64,000 bases of DNA from Antilocapra americana (taxonomy: Eukaryota > Chordata > Mammalia > Artiodactyla > Antilocapridae). The stretch is taken from NCBI GenBank assembly GCA_007570785.1, contig ML661885.1, positions 30,821,232 through 30,885,231 of the forward strand, given 5' to 3'. Numbering within the stretch: the stretch's first letter is position 1; every line of letters starts with the position of its first letter. Positions 1-11,386 of this stretch are shown piece after piece. The notes beneath the pieces are model-generated. The model saw only the letters and a program-made list of their open reading frames with translations. It did not search any database and was not told the origin of the DNA. Both the position numbers and the translations under genes were made by a program.

Positions 1-19
1 CATATTGTTTTCATTACTA

Positions 20-604
20 TTCAGTTCAGTTCAGTCGCTCAACTCTGCAACCCCATGGACTGCAGCATGCCAGGCTTCCCTGTCTATCACCAACTAGCAG
101 AGCTTGCTCAAATTCATGTCCATTGAGTGGGTGATGCCATCCAACCATCTCATCCTCTGTCATCCCCTTCTCCTCCTGCCTTCAATCTTTCCCAGCATCA
201 AGGTCTTTTCCAATGAGTCAGTCCTTCACATCAGGTGGCCAAAATATTGGCGAGCATTGGTCCTTCCAATGAATATTCAAGACTGATGTCCTTTAAGATA
301 GACTGGGTGGATCTCCTTGCAGTCCAAGGGACTCTCAACAGTCTTCTCCAACACCACAGTTCAAAAGGATTATTCTTCACCTTTTAGCTTTCTTTACGGT
401 CCAACTCTCACATCCACACCTGACTACTGGAGAAACCATAGCTATGATAGACAGACCTTTGTTGGCAAAGTAATATCTCTGCTTTTAAATATACTGTCTA
501 AGTTGATCATAGCTTTTCTTCCAAGAAGCAAGCATCTTTTAATTTCATGGCTGCAGTCACCATCTATAGTGATTTTGGAGCTCAAGAAAATAAAGTTTGT
601 CACT
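20..604 (-). mobile_element. BovB (RTE LINE) 3' fragment, copy A
   Basis: This is the 3' end of a BovB LINE read on the minus strand. The + strand opens with the reverse complement of the (AACTGA)n BovB tail and continues through the C-terminal part of the reverse-transcriptase ORF. It ends abruptly near 604, so the copy is 5'-truncated. The antisense frames across it are shadows. It abuts an old L1 piece on its right, which suggests insertion into that L1, but the other L1 half is not visible before base 20. Confidence 0.93.
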
Positions 605-775
605 GATTACTATGGTTTTGTAGTAAGTTTAGATATCAGGAAGTGTGAGTGCTTCAACTTTGTTATTTTCAAAATTATTATTTTAAAAATTGTCTTGCTT
701 ATTCTGGGTCCCTTGAATTTTTGTATAAATTATTATCAGTTTGCCAGCAAAGACTAGCTGGGATTTTGATGGGAT
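605..775 (-). mobile_element. Old L1 ORF2 fragment
   Basis: The + strand is the reverse complement of an internal L1 ORF2 stretch. Recognisable pieces are the 'ttctgggtcccttg' word near 703-716 and the 'agctgggattttgat' word near 757-771. It is diverged and short, with no open frame of note, and is an ancient L1 relic next to BovB copy A. Confidence 0.75.
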
Positions 776-1040
776 GGCCTGCTGTGCCTGGGATATAGCC
801 TCTATCCTAAAAATAGGGCTGGCTGGAGCAAGGAAGGCAGATGGAAGAATAAAGCCTACAACCTCTCACATGACACCTAGTCCCTGTAACACAGATCTGG
901 GAGGATCGCAGTTGGGCAAGGGGAAGCCCCTACTTCTTGGCCATCCCCACCTTGAGTGGCTCTTTCATCATGCTGTGCTGAGAGATCAAAAGGCGGGGGG
1001 CAACATGCTGTGACTCAAGCCCCACAGACTTGCTGCTTTA
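776..1040. other. Unassigned block richer in G+C than its surroundings
   Basis: The G+C of this stretch is clearly above the flanks and a 90-codon + frame (741-1013) crosses it. I do not recognise a family. It may be an old LTR or the continuation of the neighbouring repeat. No splice or promoter signal stands out. Confidence 0.3.
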
Positions 1041-2719
1041 TGTAGATGTGGTAGATTTTCTCAGGTGTTTACTTTTGTGTATACACTTAGGAAAAATTCC
1101 AGACACCTTAATTCTATGTGTCAGGGTTTTCAAAAATATTTTTTACCAGTTACAGTTGTTTTTCTAGAGAGCAGGTAAGTGAATTTCTTCAATTCTTCAT
1201 TCTAGAAGTGGATCTTTACCACTGTGTTTTAAACCATCATAGTCAAATATGATATTTTAAATTGAAGTTATATAAATTTCTCTAAATAGCAAATGACTAC
1301 TGACTTATACATCCAAAGGGAAAACTACTGTGTTGTGCAAATGTTCATTTGATATTAATGGAATTTCACATTTATATGATGGAAATTTTAATGAAAACAT
1401 TTGATATTATTCTCCTTAAGATTACTTATCAAAAATGATTTAACTAGTTAATTATTAAAAAATACCATGATTCAATTTGAAAGCCATAAAATGGAGTTTG
1501 AAAGTTTCTGAATATAAATGTATGAAATGAAATGCTGTAGAATGAAGAATAAGAAATGGCTAGGAAATAAGATAGAACAGGAAATATATCAAGGTTAAGA
1601 CAGTAGTAAAGCCTCACTTTGTGATTTTAATATTTAACAAGATATAACTATAGTCCTTTAAAATACAGAATAATATCAATTGCAAAAAATCAATAAATAT
1701 AATTCAGAAGGATTACTAACCAACTAGTTCAATAGTATTATTATTGAACACAAATTATTTAAAGTTAAATTGAATACACAGGGGATATGATAAACTCTTG
1801 CTAAATTAACAAAAAAAACACCTCATTATTTTGCATTTCACTTCCATTTAAGTAAATACTTTTCTTTTTAAGCAATAAATTGAGCAGAAGGAAACTTTTG
1901 GAGGTTATGGATATGTTTATGGCATAGACTACGGTGACAGTTTCAAGACTGTATATTTATCTCCAAACTCATCAAATTGTACACATTATATATGGAGAGA
2001 TTTTGTGTGCCAATCATACCTTAATAAGATGGTTTCACAATTATTTGCATGTTTATTTCATCAAGGCTGTTTGCTTCTTGGAATATGAATTATCTTATAT
2101 GAATTTGTATCAATAGCTGCTACATAAAAATGTATAGTAACCACTTGTATGTATTTGTTAATTATAAGTTTAAGTCTGTTTAATATAATGAGCAATTCTC
2201 ATACAACTACTCAATCATCCATTGGTAGGCATAATATTGGAAATAAGAATTAAATGCCATTCTATGGAGGAAGCACTATTCCCAAGTTAAAAAGGAAAAC
2301 AATCAGAGCCAAAAGAAAAAAATAAATAAAAAAAAAAACGAGGCTTTGTCTTTATCCTTTCATCATTACCTAGCTTAGTTTTTATTAAAAGATCATAGCT
2401 TTAATTAAGAGTATTGTGTGGAATCACAGAACATGACATTAATATTTTAATTTACCATTAGATTAAAGTCTAGTTATATGACTTTAACTTATAAGAGCCT
2501 CTGTTTATTCCTTGCTAAAATATAGAATTAACACTAACAGCATTGCTTTTAATTAAATAGGTTAGTCAATTTCTTATATGCTATTAGAAAGTAATTTCTT
2601 AGTTACTATTATAAATTATCTCACTTTATAATAGTAATCTGGATTTTTTTATGGTACCTATTCTTTCATATTTTCTTTACTCAGCTGATACAACAATTGA
2701 ATTAGGAAATGACCAACAA
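1041..2719. other. Unassigned AT-rich DNA
   Basis: AT-rich with no coding frame longer than about 60 codons. An A-rich run lies at about 2317-2339. No repeat family or RNA gene recognised. Confidence 0.5.
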
Positions 2720-2934
2720 GGGGCTTCTCATGTAGCTCAGTGGTAAAGAATCTGCCTGCCAATGCAGGAGACTCAGGAGATGTGGGTTTGATGCCTGGGT
2801 TGGAAGATCCCCTGGAGTAGGAAATGGTACCCCCTCCAGTATTCTTGCCTGGAAAATTCCATGCACATAAGAGCCTAGCAGGCTATAATCCATGGGATCT
2901 CAAAGAGTTGGGCACAAAACTGAGCACCACCACA
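2720..2934 (+). mobile_element. Bov-tA SINE
   Basis: It opens with a tRNA-like head ('gggcttctcatgtagctcag') with box-B-like 'gggtttgatgcctgg', passes through the BovA body ('ccagtattcttgcctgg') and ends in 'tgggcacaaaactgagca'. Diverged, nearly full length (about 215 bp). The minus frames across it are shadows. The tRNA resemblance belongs to the SINE; this is not a tRNA gene. Confidence 0.93.
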
Positions 2935-4766
2935 AGGGCTAATTTACAGGAAACATACCTAATGACTCTATAAAAAGCAGATTTTCCTTTTTCAGTATCT
3001 TCTATTTTCAAGAGCTTCCACAAATATGTTATGTGTGTATCTTTGATGTTTGTTGTTTCTATATTTTGGCCCAAAATAACAAAGTCTTAGAAGATTAAAC
3101 TTATATTGTTACAGGATGAAAAATACTGTAACATTTCTTATTGTGGCCATGATTAGTAAATTTTTAAAAATATGTATTACACATCCCAAAGTGACACCCA
3201 ATAAACATCCCCAATTTCATACCAGGAAAAATATAAGAAAGCAAAGAGAAAGATACAAATTTTATTTATGATTCAGCCTCATGTGGAGGCTTGTCAGTCA
3301 AACTGACCTTCTTAGCTCAATCTCTGAATCAAATAGATTCCGTCATTGTATAACTAAACGAAAGTAGCTTCCCCACTCTTTAGGATTAGAGCCCTATCCT
3401 GTGGGAAACTCATGCTCAAGGGAAATATGGACATAACAGTGTTAATTAAGGATTAGTTTAAAATCATTTCCAAGTTTCCCTTGGTGAAATTAGTTAAAGG
3501 GAGCTAAAATGAGAAGAATTATAAAAAAATCTTACTACCTGGGAAGAACCATCATGGAGAGACTAAATAATGCTCCCACAATCATTCCTCAGGTGCTTTT
3601 CCTTAACCTATTTGACTTGATCATTAAGACCATGAACAAAAAAAAGATGAAGTTATTTGTCTTGTCTAACAGAATGAGCCTGCTCCCACCTTCCTGCTAC
3701 TACCTCTCCCCAAACAAACTCTCCTTCTTTGAGAATGGTTAGCATTTTGCTGTCTGGACTCTGAAATAGATATGAATAATACACTAATTAAATTTCATGT
3801 CAAATCTACTCTGCTCTAAAGCTGAAAATGTATTCTCTATTTCGTTTCTCATTTCAAATTAGGTTTATTCAGAATACTACATAGCCTATCAGGAATTCCA
3901 CAATGAGTTTAAATGACGACATTAAGAAATTTAATAAGAAAATACATAAAGCCATTCAATAATAAAATGTCAACACCATAGACATGCCATAAACTTGAAT
4001 ATAAGCCCCTTAGCAATATGAAGTTTACATGGAGGTACTGAAGTTCAAAGATTAAATCCTCTCACTAGTTAAATTTCAAAGAAATTCAAGTCTGAAATAA
4101 AAATATTCTGCCTTAGTATATTAAAAATCAAAAGGTATTAAAATCTGTTCCAATATGTTATAGCACTTTGTCTTAGACAAAGTGGTTCTTCAACCTCAGG
4201 TGGTGTTTGAGTTCTGTCAGCTGCTTGGATATGAGGTTATCTTTTGTTGGAACTATCGCAGTTCTTTTAGAGACCCAGAAGTTGAATGAGATTAAGGCCA
4301 AGTCTTGAGGTACCTCATATTGTTTTTTAATAGGGCAAAAATATTAGAGAACTCACAACAATCAAGTTTAAAAGCAAGCTTATTCCACTCTGAGAGGAAT
4401 TAAGTGTGGGCAAAATTATGTTTTCAGAATCAGTCTCTTTGTGATGCCCAACAGTGCATCAAAGATTCAGCGGTATCTGAGGGAGCAAGTGTTTCTGAAG
4501 ATTTTTGTTTTCAAGTGCATCTGTATATTAAATTGGCTAATGACTTTTCTTCAAAATTAACAATATGTTCAGAATTAAAGATTAACGTGAGTTGAACTCA
4601 CTGAGCAACATGTGTTATTCAACTATACATAGTCTTTTGGTTAGCTTTATTTGTTTCCTACATCTGGGCCAAAAATATACTTAAATCTCTTAGTTCCAAG
4701 AATCCTGCCTCCTAGAGAAGATTTTCAGGTGAAATTCATTTATCTTCAGCTAGTAAACAGCATTTC
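2935..4766. other. Unassigned AT-rich DNA
   Basis: No recognised repeat, RNA gene or convincing exon. The longest frame is 77 codons (3509-3742, +) and has no family features. Confidence 0.45.
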
Positions 4767-5243
4767 AGTTCAGTTCAGTCACTGAGTCATGCCTGACTTT
4801 TTGAGACCCCATTGACTGCAGCATGGCAGGCATCCCTGTCCATCACTAACTCCTGGAGCTTTCTCAAACTCATGTCCATCAAGTCGGTGATGCCATCCAA
4901 CCATCTCATTCTCTGTCATCCCCTTCTCCTTCTGCCTTCAATCTTTCCCAGCATCAGGGTCTTTTCCAATGAGTCAGTCCTTCATATTAAGTGGCCAAAG
5001 TATTGGAACTTCAGCTTCAGCATCAGTCCTTCCAATGAATATTTAGGGCTGATCTCCTTTAGGATGGAGTGGTTGGATCTCCTTGCAGTCCAAGGGACTC
5101 TCAAGAATCTTCTCCAACACCACAATTCAAAAGCATCAATTCTTTGGCGCTCAGCTTTCTTCATGGTCCTACTCTCACATCCATACATGACTACTGGAAA
5201 AACCATAGCTTTGACTAGAGGACCTTTATCGGCAAAGTAATGA
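4767..5243 (-). mobile_element. BovB 3' fragment, copy B
   Basis: Minus-strand BovB 3' end with the 'ttcagttcagtcact' reverse-complement tail at the left edge. It runs 477 bp into the C-terminal RT ORF and is 5'-truncated at about 5243. A 74-codon minus frame (4982-5206) still reads as BovB C-terminus (motif VMYGCES, then FELWCWRR), after which a stop interrupts it. Confidence 0.93.
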
Positions 5244-7558
5244 CGGCATTTAGGAGAACATAACTAAAGCTAATATTTAAAATCTGAATCTTAGGTCCAT
5301 TCAACCTACTTAGAACCAGTGTTTCTATCTTGTTCTCCTTCAGGAACTTTATATTTTTATATTTTTGTAGGCAAACTTGCACATCCATGTGGATAAATGG
5401 TAGCAGTTGAAATTAATCATTTCCCCCTATTCTTTATGCCATGGTCAAGCTACATGCATTTAATGTTAGTCTTTCTAAAGATTTCCTTTTCTTTTTATGC
5501 CTAGTCAAATTTAAAGGAATGGATCTAAAGGTATTTACCTAAATCTCATGCTGATAATTTCTCAGTAGTGCTCTCAAACACAAACAAAACTCATTAGCTC
5601 AGTAGGTCTAGAAAGATTGCACTATTTCAAAAATAAATCCATGCCTACGAGAAAAACATACTTGTGTAGGGACAAATAGCAGCCTTGCATTCTGAATTTG
5701 CATGCCTCTGAAACAGGCCCTCCAAACAGGTTCTTTGCTGGAGTTTCTATTGATAGTATATACTGCTTGGGCACTGCAGCAGTCTACTGAGATTATTTAG
5801 AAATTTGCCAAGACTGGCCACACAACCCTCACTTCTGGTAAGGCCTAAAATTTACTACCTGTATTCAAGTTGACTCAGTAGATAGCCTTACTAGAAGTAG
5901 AAGTCAAAATACCGTGTGGCTCTTTCTTTAGGTCAGTACAGTTTAAACTCATCTAATCACTGCAACAACCTGCTTAGCCATGCAGAAGCCTCTATAAACT
6001 GCTAAGTTAAAAATGCCCTTTCCATGTATTAACCAATGTTTATATACTCTACCTCATCACAGGGTACTGACATGTTATTCTGATCTGAAATTCTATTCCC
6101 TATTTTTTTCTCACCATTTCTGATGAACGGCCAAATGTTGAGAACTTTGTGGCGACAACAAAAATAGTCCTTCTATTCACTGACAGGGTTGAGAAAAAAA
6201 GGAATAAAAGATGGTGGTTTAATCATTACTTTTGCTGCTAATAGTTTAATTGGCAGTGTTGCTTTGTAGGTCAAAATGGGTCTTCAAACTGAACCCCAAA
6301 CCGGGAAAAGTTAGTCCACCCAGACACACAGAGGCAATGCTATGGCTGCAGGGCAGGCATCCCTACATACTGGAGGAGAGACAGTCTTCTGGAGGACAAG
6401 GGAAAGCTATCTAGTAGAGACAAAGGTACAGCTGAACTGAGGATGTCCAGCTGACTTTATACAATAGGCAAATGAGCCTACCTTTTCTTGAGTAAAGTAA
6501 GGTGGAAAGTGAAAGGGAAGCAGCTGTATGGGACTATTTTGTTACATATATTTGAGGAGAGTGAAGAACAGTATCACTTAAAAGCTCACAAACTGGTAAA
6601 TGTACAACATATAGTGTCTTCAAGTTTTAGATATCATTTAATGCAAAAAAGACTACTTACTAATATACGAAATTGCTAAATATATAACAATCACTAATAA
6701 TTACTAAAACTATGAACCATATTTTTAAAGAAAATTTCTGTAAACAAGTTATGGGCTACTTTGCATCAATTACACCTCTAAGTCAAAGCAAATATTCGAT
6801 AAATTTCAAACTTATACTTTACGTCTATAAGTGGATCCTAAAATACTCATACTGATTGGTTTAACTTATAGGAGATGCTAGGAAGATCTTTTCTGAGAAA
6901 TAGTGATTGTATCTATAAATAAACATTCTTTTATGATGAATGGTTAACTCCATTTAGGAAGAAATGGTTAGTTGCTCATCAGTCTTCCAAAACCTAAAGA
7001 TTTTTCTATTGATATTTATTAAAGTTCAAAAATCAATAGAATCCACTTTCCTTCTTACTTCGGTCAGCAGAACTAATAAATTCCTTAACCGAGGTCTAAT
7101 TTATAACCAAAACACTTGTTAGATCTGCCTAAATAGTAGAAAGCTTATTTAGATGGCTGGTCGATGGAGTTGAAGAGGATTTCAAAATCTATCCAGACAA
7201 ATCCTCTGAGTTGGTGTTATGTGTTAGATCCCTCAGCAAAGCATGTGGCAACAATAAGATGATACTCAGTTCTCCTGATTTGTGTTTCATCACTCATCTG
7301 TAGTAAATTCTCTCTCTCCTTTTTCTTTCTTTTTTTTTTTTTTGGTACTACTGCTGCCACATTCAAAATATCAATAAGTTCTGGAAATATCACATTAAAT
7401 GATTTACTTGTGTATACAGATGCCTGAAATACAGTCAGCCGAGGGACAGTCCTTGAGTCCTTAGGTGTATTAGGAGTTTGGCTGACAGCAAACCCTATCC
7501 TATTTTTCAGTTACAGGAGGAGCACTAAAGCTTCTTATTTCGATGTCATTAAGCTCAT
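5244..7558. other. Unassigned AT-rich DNA
   Basis: No recognised gene. A slightly GC-richer patch at about 6270-6480 may be an old LTR-like relic, but I cannot name it. A poly-T run lies at about 7328-7342. Frames are at most 63 codons. Confidence 0.4.
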
Positions 7559-7569
7559 GAAATAGTGAT
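7559..7569. repeat. Target-site duplication, left copy (BovB copy C)
   Basis: 'gaaatagtgat' directly precedes the BovB 3' tail and recurs exactly at 10463-10473 beyond the inverted 5' half. The pair brackets 7570-10462 as one insertion. Confidence 0.8.
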
Positions 7570-8693
7570 CAGTATCAGTTCAGTCCCTCAGTCGTGTCTG
7601 ACTCTTTGTGACCCCATGAACTGCAGCACCCCAGGCCTCCCTGTCCATCACCAAATGCCGAAGTCCACCCAAACCCTTGTCCATCGAGTCGGTGATGCCA
7701 TCCAGCCATTTCATCCTTTGTCGTCCCCTCTCCTCCTGCCCCCAATCCTTCCCATAATTAAGGTCTTTTCCAATGAGTCAACTCTTCTCATGAGGTGGCC
7801 AAAATATTGGACTTTCAGCTTCAACATCAGTCCTTCCAATGGATCTCCTTCCAGTCCAAGGGACTCTCAAGAGTCTTCTCCAACACCAGTTCAAAAGCAT
7901 CAATTCTGTGGCACTCAGCCTTTTTCACTGTCCAACTCTCACATCCATACATGACTATTGGAAAAAACATAGCCTTGACTAGACAAACCTTTGTTGGCGA
8001 AGTAATGTCTCTGGTTTTCAATATGTTATCCAGGTGGGCCATAACTTTCCTTCCAAGGAGTAGGTGTCTTTTGATTTCATGGCTGCAATCACCATCTAAA
8101 GTGATTTTGGAGCCCAAAAAATAAAGTCTGACATTTTTTCCACTGTTTCTCCATCTATTTCCCATGAAGTGATGGGACCAGATGCCATGATCTTAGTTTT
8201 CTGAATGTTGAGCTGTAAGCCAACTTTTTCACTCTCCTCTTTCAGCAAGAGGCTTTTTAGTTCCTCTTCACTTTCTGCCATAAGAGTGGTGTCGTCTGCA
8301 TATCTGAGGTTATTGTTATTTCTCCTGGCAATGTTGATCCCAGCTTGTGCTTCTTCCAGCCCAGCGTTTCTCTTGATGTACTCTGCATATAAGTTAAATA
8401 AGCAGAGTGGCAATATATACAGCCTTGACATACTCCTTTTCCTACTTGGAACCAGTCTGTTGTTTCATGTCCAGTTCTAACTGTTGCTTCCTGACCTGCA
8501 TACAGGTTTCTCAAGAGGCAGGTCAGGTGGTCTGGTATTCGCATCTCTTTCAGAATTTTCCACAGTTTATTGTGATCCACAGTGTCAAAGGATTTGACAT
8601 AGTCAATAAAGCAGAAGTAGATGTTTTTCTGGAACTCTCTTGCCTTTTCGATAATCCAGCGGATGTTGGCAATTTGATCTCTAGTTCCTCTCG
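7570..8693 (-). mobile_element. BovB copy C, 3' segment (RT half)
   Basis: On the minus strand this carries the BovB sequence from mid-RT to the 3' tail. It is the non-inverted half of a two-part insertion. It meets the BovB 5' leader, in opposite orientation, at about 8693. The N-terminal RT region between the two halves of the element is absent. Confidence 0.92.
7827..8690 (-). pseudogene. BovB reverse transcriptase, broken C-terminal part
   Basis: Reading down the minus strand, the RT palm is recognisable: MDHNKLWKILKEM, then the catalytic YADD box within NLRYADDTT (around 8298-8320), then the C-terminal VMYGCESWT region. The frame is broken: an extra 'ta' in the 'gtatatat' run near 8412 shifts the frame just before the palm box, and other shifts follow. 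It lacks fingers and endonuclease in cis. The intact YADD box contrasts with the lost box in copy D. It is a relic without expected activity. Confidence 0.88.
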
Positions 8694-9150
8694 CAGTTGG
8701 GAGGAGCTACCCCGGCCGAAGGTTTGGGGCGACCGTTGGGAGGGCCTACCCCAGGCTGATGGTCAGGGTCAGGACAGCGGCTGAGAGGAGCTACCCTGCG
8801 TCCAAGATAAGGGGTGGGAGCTGCACTATGCTGGAGCAGCTGTGACGAGAGACCCCGCGTCTAAGGTAAGAGAAACCCAGAAGCATGGCCAAGAGGAGCT
8901 ACCTCATGCCCGAGGTCAGGGGCGGAGGCCAACAAGAGCTACCTCATGCCCCACGAGCAGCGGCTGCGTGGGCATAAGAGGTCCAAGAGGAGCTATTCCA
9001 TGATCAAGGTCAGGAGGGATGGCTGTGAGGAGATACCCATCATCCAAGGTAAGGAGCAGCGGCTGCACTTTGTTGCAGCAACTGTGAAGAGGTACCCCAT
9101 GTCATAGGTAGGAGAAACCCAAGCATGAGGGTAAGTGTTGTGAAAGGGCA
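8694..9150 (+). repeat. BovB 5' leader with iterated 'gaggagctaccc' units
   Basis: The block 'gaggagctac' recurs at 8701, 8785, 8894 and 8984 with degenerate relatives ('aagagctacc', 'gaggagatac', 'gaggtacccc'), separated by 'aaggtcaggg'-like links. CpG and G+C content are far above the flanks. This is the known character of a near-full-length BovB 5' UTR, not a host CpG island. Confidence 0.8.
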
Positions 9151-9232
9151 TCAGAGGGCAGATATACTAGAACCACACTAGCCAATCTGATCACATGGAC
9201 CACAGCCTTGCTTATCTCAATGAAACTAAGCC

Positions 9233-10319
9233 ATGCCATGTGCGGCCACCCAAGATGGAAGGGTCATGGTGGAGAGGCATGACAGAATGTGGTCCACTGG
9301 AGAAGGGAATGGAAAACCACTTCAGTATTCCTGCCTTGAGAACCTCATGAACAGTATGAAAAGGCAAAAATATAGGAAACTAAAATATGAACTCCTCTGG
9401 TCAGTAGGTGCCCAATATGCTACTGGACATCAGTGGAGAAATAATTCCAGAAAGAATGAAGGGATGGAGCCAAAGCAAAATCGATGCCCAGTTGTGGATG
9501 TGACTGGTGATAGAACCAAGGTCCAATGTTGTAAAGAGCAATATTGCATAGGAACCTGGAATGTTAGGTCTGTGAATCAAGGCAATTTGGAAGTGGTCAA
9601 ACAGGAGATGGCAAGAGTGAACGTTGACATTCTAAGAATCAGTAAACTAAGGTGGACTGGAATGCGTGAATTTAACTCAGATGACCATTATATCTACTAC
9701 TGTGGGCAAGAATCCCTTAGAACAAACGGAGTAGCCATCATGGTCAACAAAAGAGTTCAAAATGCAGTACTTGGATGCAATCTCAAAAATAACAGAATGA
9801 TCTCTGTTCATTTCCAATGCAAACCATTCAATATCACTGTAATCCAAGCCTATTCCCCAACCAGTAATGCTGAAGAAGCTGAAGTTAAACAGTTCTATGA
9901 AGACCTACAAGATCTTTTAGAACTAACACACAAAAACAATGTCCTTTTCATTATAGGGGACTGGAATGCAAAAGTTAGGAAGTCAGGAAACACCTGGAGT
10001 AACAGGCAAATTTGTCCTTGGAGTACAGAATGAAGCAGGGCAAAAGCTAATACAGTTTTGCCGAGAGAATGCACTGGTCATAGCAAACAGCCTTTTGCAA
10101 CAACACAAGAAAAGACTCTACACATGGACATCACCTGATGGTCAACACAGAAATCAGTTTGTTTATATTCTTTGCATCCAAAGATGGAGAAGCTCTATAC
10201 AGTCAGCAAAATCAAGACTGGGAGCTGACTTTGCCTCAGATCATGAACTCCTTATTGCCAAATTCAGACTGAAATTGAAGAAAGTGGGGAAATCCACTAG
10301 ACATTCAGGTTTGACCTAA
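9233..10319 (+). pseudogene. BovB APE-type endonuclease domain, frameshifted
   Basis: The frame is open from 9233; the likely element start codon is the in-frame ATG at 9464. AP-endonuclease-like motifs follow in order: GTWNVRS (about 9551), the metal-binding position at 9644-9646 (in ISKLRW), IGDWNA (about 9954), and SDHELL (about 10236). The metal-binding glutamate expected in the second motif is a lysine here. An extra T in 'aaagttagga' at about 9975 shifts the frame; the second half reads on from 9966 to a stop at 10319. In RTE-type LINEs this domain nicks target DNA. With the Glu-to-Lys change, the frameshift and the RT half inverted away, this copy should be dead. Confidence 0.88.
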
Positions 10320-10462
10320 ATCAAATCCCTTGTAATTATACAGTGGAAGTGAGAAATAGATTTAAGGGACTAGATCTGATAGACTGAGTGCCTGATGAAC
10401 TATGGACGGAGGTTCATGACATTGTACAGGAGACAGGGATTAAGACAATTCCCAAGCAAAAA

Positions 10463-10473
10463 GAAATAGTGAT
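10463..10473. repeat. Target-site duplication, right copy (BovB copy C)
   Basis: Exact second copy of 'gaaatagtgat'. A few bases of overlap with BovB-like sequence ('aagaaat') are possible, so the boundary is uncertain by a few bases. Confidence 0.78.
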
Positions 10474-11226
10474 AGCTTAAGTCAACCAAAGATTGAGCAT
10501 TAACGTAATACTAGTTTCAGTATATGAGTAGTTACTGCTGTATTTAGAGAAAGGAAAATGCTTATCTCAATTATTTCAATTCTGTTGACATAAAAGGATA
10601 ATTTTATGAAGATGCTACAAGGATAGTAAGAAAGTTTATGCAGTAAAGGCAATGTTTACTATGAGGATATCAGATATGTTAAAAATTAATTTAGCAACAA
10701 AATATAGCTTCTATTGAAAATGTGTAGAAAGTTTCTTACTTTATATGACTTTAGGAGTGATGGGAAAGCTCCTGGTCCCTAAACTATTTTTCTCATGAGA
10801 ATTTTCCTGTATGTGAAATATCACTGCTAAAAATTATTGATTAACTTTTAACTTACTATTCTCTGTTAAAATGGGATTGTTTCTTTATAAGATGGTACAT
10901 GAATAATACAGAAGAGAAACAAAAGAAAACCAAACTTTAAACTCTAATTGACACGAAGGTGCTTTTTCTTCCTCAAAGAAAAGGCACATTCTAGGAAGCA
11001 GGGAATCTACTCTATTAGGGCACTGGACAGAAATAAAGGAGAAAGAAATTTCACTACATCCCTAATGTCTTGCATTAGCCTTACACTCTATTCATTCTCC
11101 ACTTGAACTGATGCACTAGTGATACGTATTATAGTGGCTATTCTTCTTGACATATGGCTTTACTTCTATAAGGTTCATTGTTCTCCTCCTTTCTCCTTCC
11201 CCTCCTTCTCTGTTTCCTTGTTTTGC
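10474..11226. other. Unassigned AT-rich DNA
   Basis: No recognised gene or repeat. Short chance frames only. Confidence 0.45.
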
Positions 11227-11275
11227 TTTGTTGTTGTTGTTGTTGTTGGTGGTGGTGTTTGTTTGTTTGCTTGTT
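11227..11275. repeat. (TTG)n / T-G-rich microsatellite
   Basis: About seven TTG units followed by GGT and GTTT variants, at the A-rich 3' tail side of the adjoining minus-strand SINE, from whose tail it probably grew. Confidence 0.85.
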
Positions 11276-11386
11276 TTGGCTGGGGCTTGTGGCATGTGGG
11301 ATCTTAGTTCCTAGGTCAGGGACTGAACCCCTTCCCCAGTCATTGGGAGCATAGAATCTTAACCATTGGACAGCTAGGAAGGACCT
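11276..11386 (-). mobile_element. CHR-2-type SINE (cetartiodactyl tRNA-derived)
   Basis: Reverse complement of the CHR-2 SINE: 'gtgggatcttagttcc' and 'gactgaacccc' are the tRNA box-B side, and 'cttaaccattgga' is the box-A side. It shares its consensus with the + copy at 60392-60575. Confidence 0.85.

Larger units (their letters stand above)
8694..10462 (+). mobile_element. BovB copy C, inverted 5' segment (leader and endonuclease half)
   Basis: On the + strand this is the 5' end of BovB: a repetitive GC-rich leader, then the endonuclease part of the ORF, then the start of the EN-RT linker ending near 10462. Its orientation is opposite to 7570-8693. The 5'-most end lies at the junction and the internal end lies at the flank, the arrangement expected from twin priming. 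Confidence 0.92.

Noticed and set aside
317..757. 146-codon plus-strand frame
   Set aside because: Antisense BovB copy A running into reverse L1; not a gene.
2720..2934. tRNA-like head with box A/B similarity
   Set aside because: Head of a Bov-tA SINE followed by the BovA body; the same holds for all other Bov-tA and CHR copies. No free-standing tRNA gene.
4812..5240. 142-codon plus-strand frame
   Set aside because: Antisense to BovB copy B. The same antisense peptide recurs over copies A, C and D.
8694..9150. CpG-rich block as a host promoter
   Set aside because: It continues directly into the BovB endonuclease ORF and matches the repetitive BovB leader.
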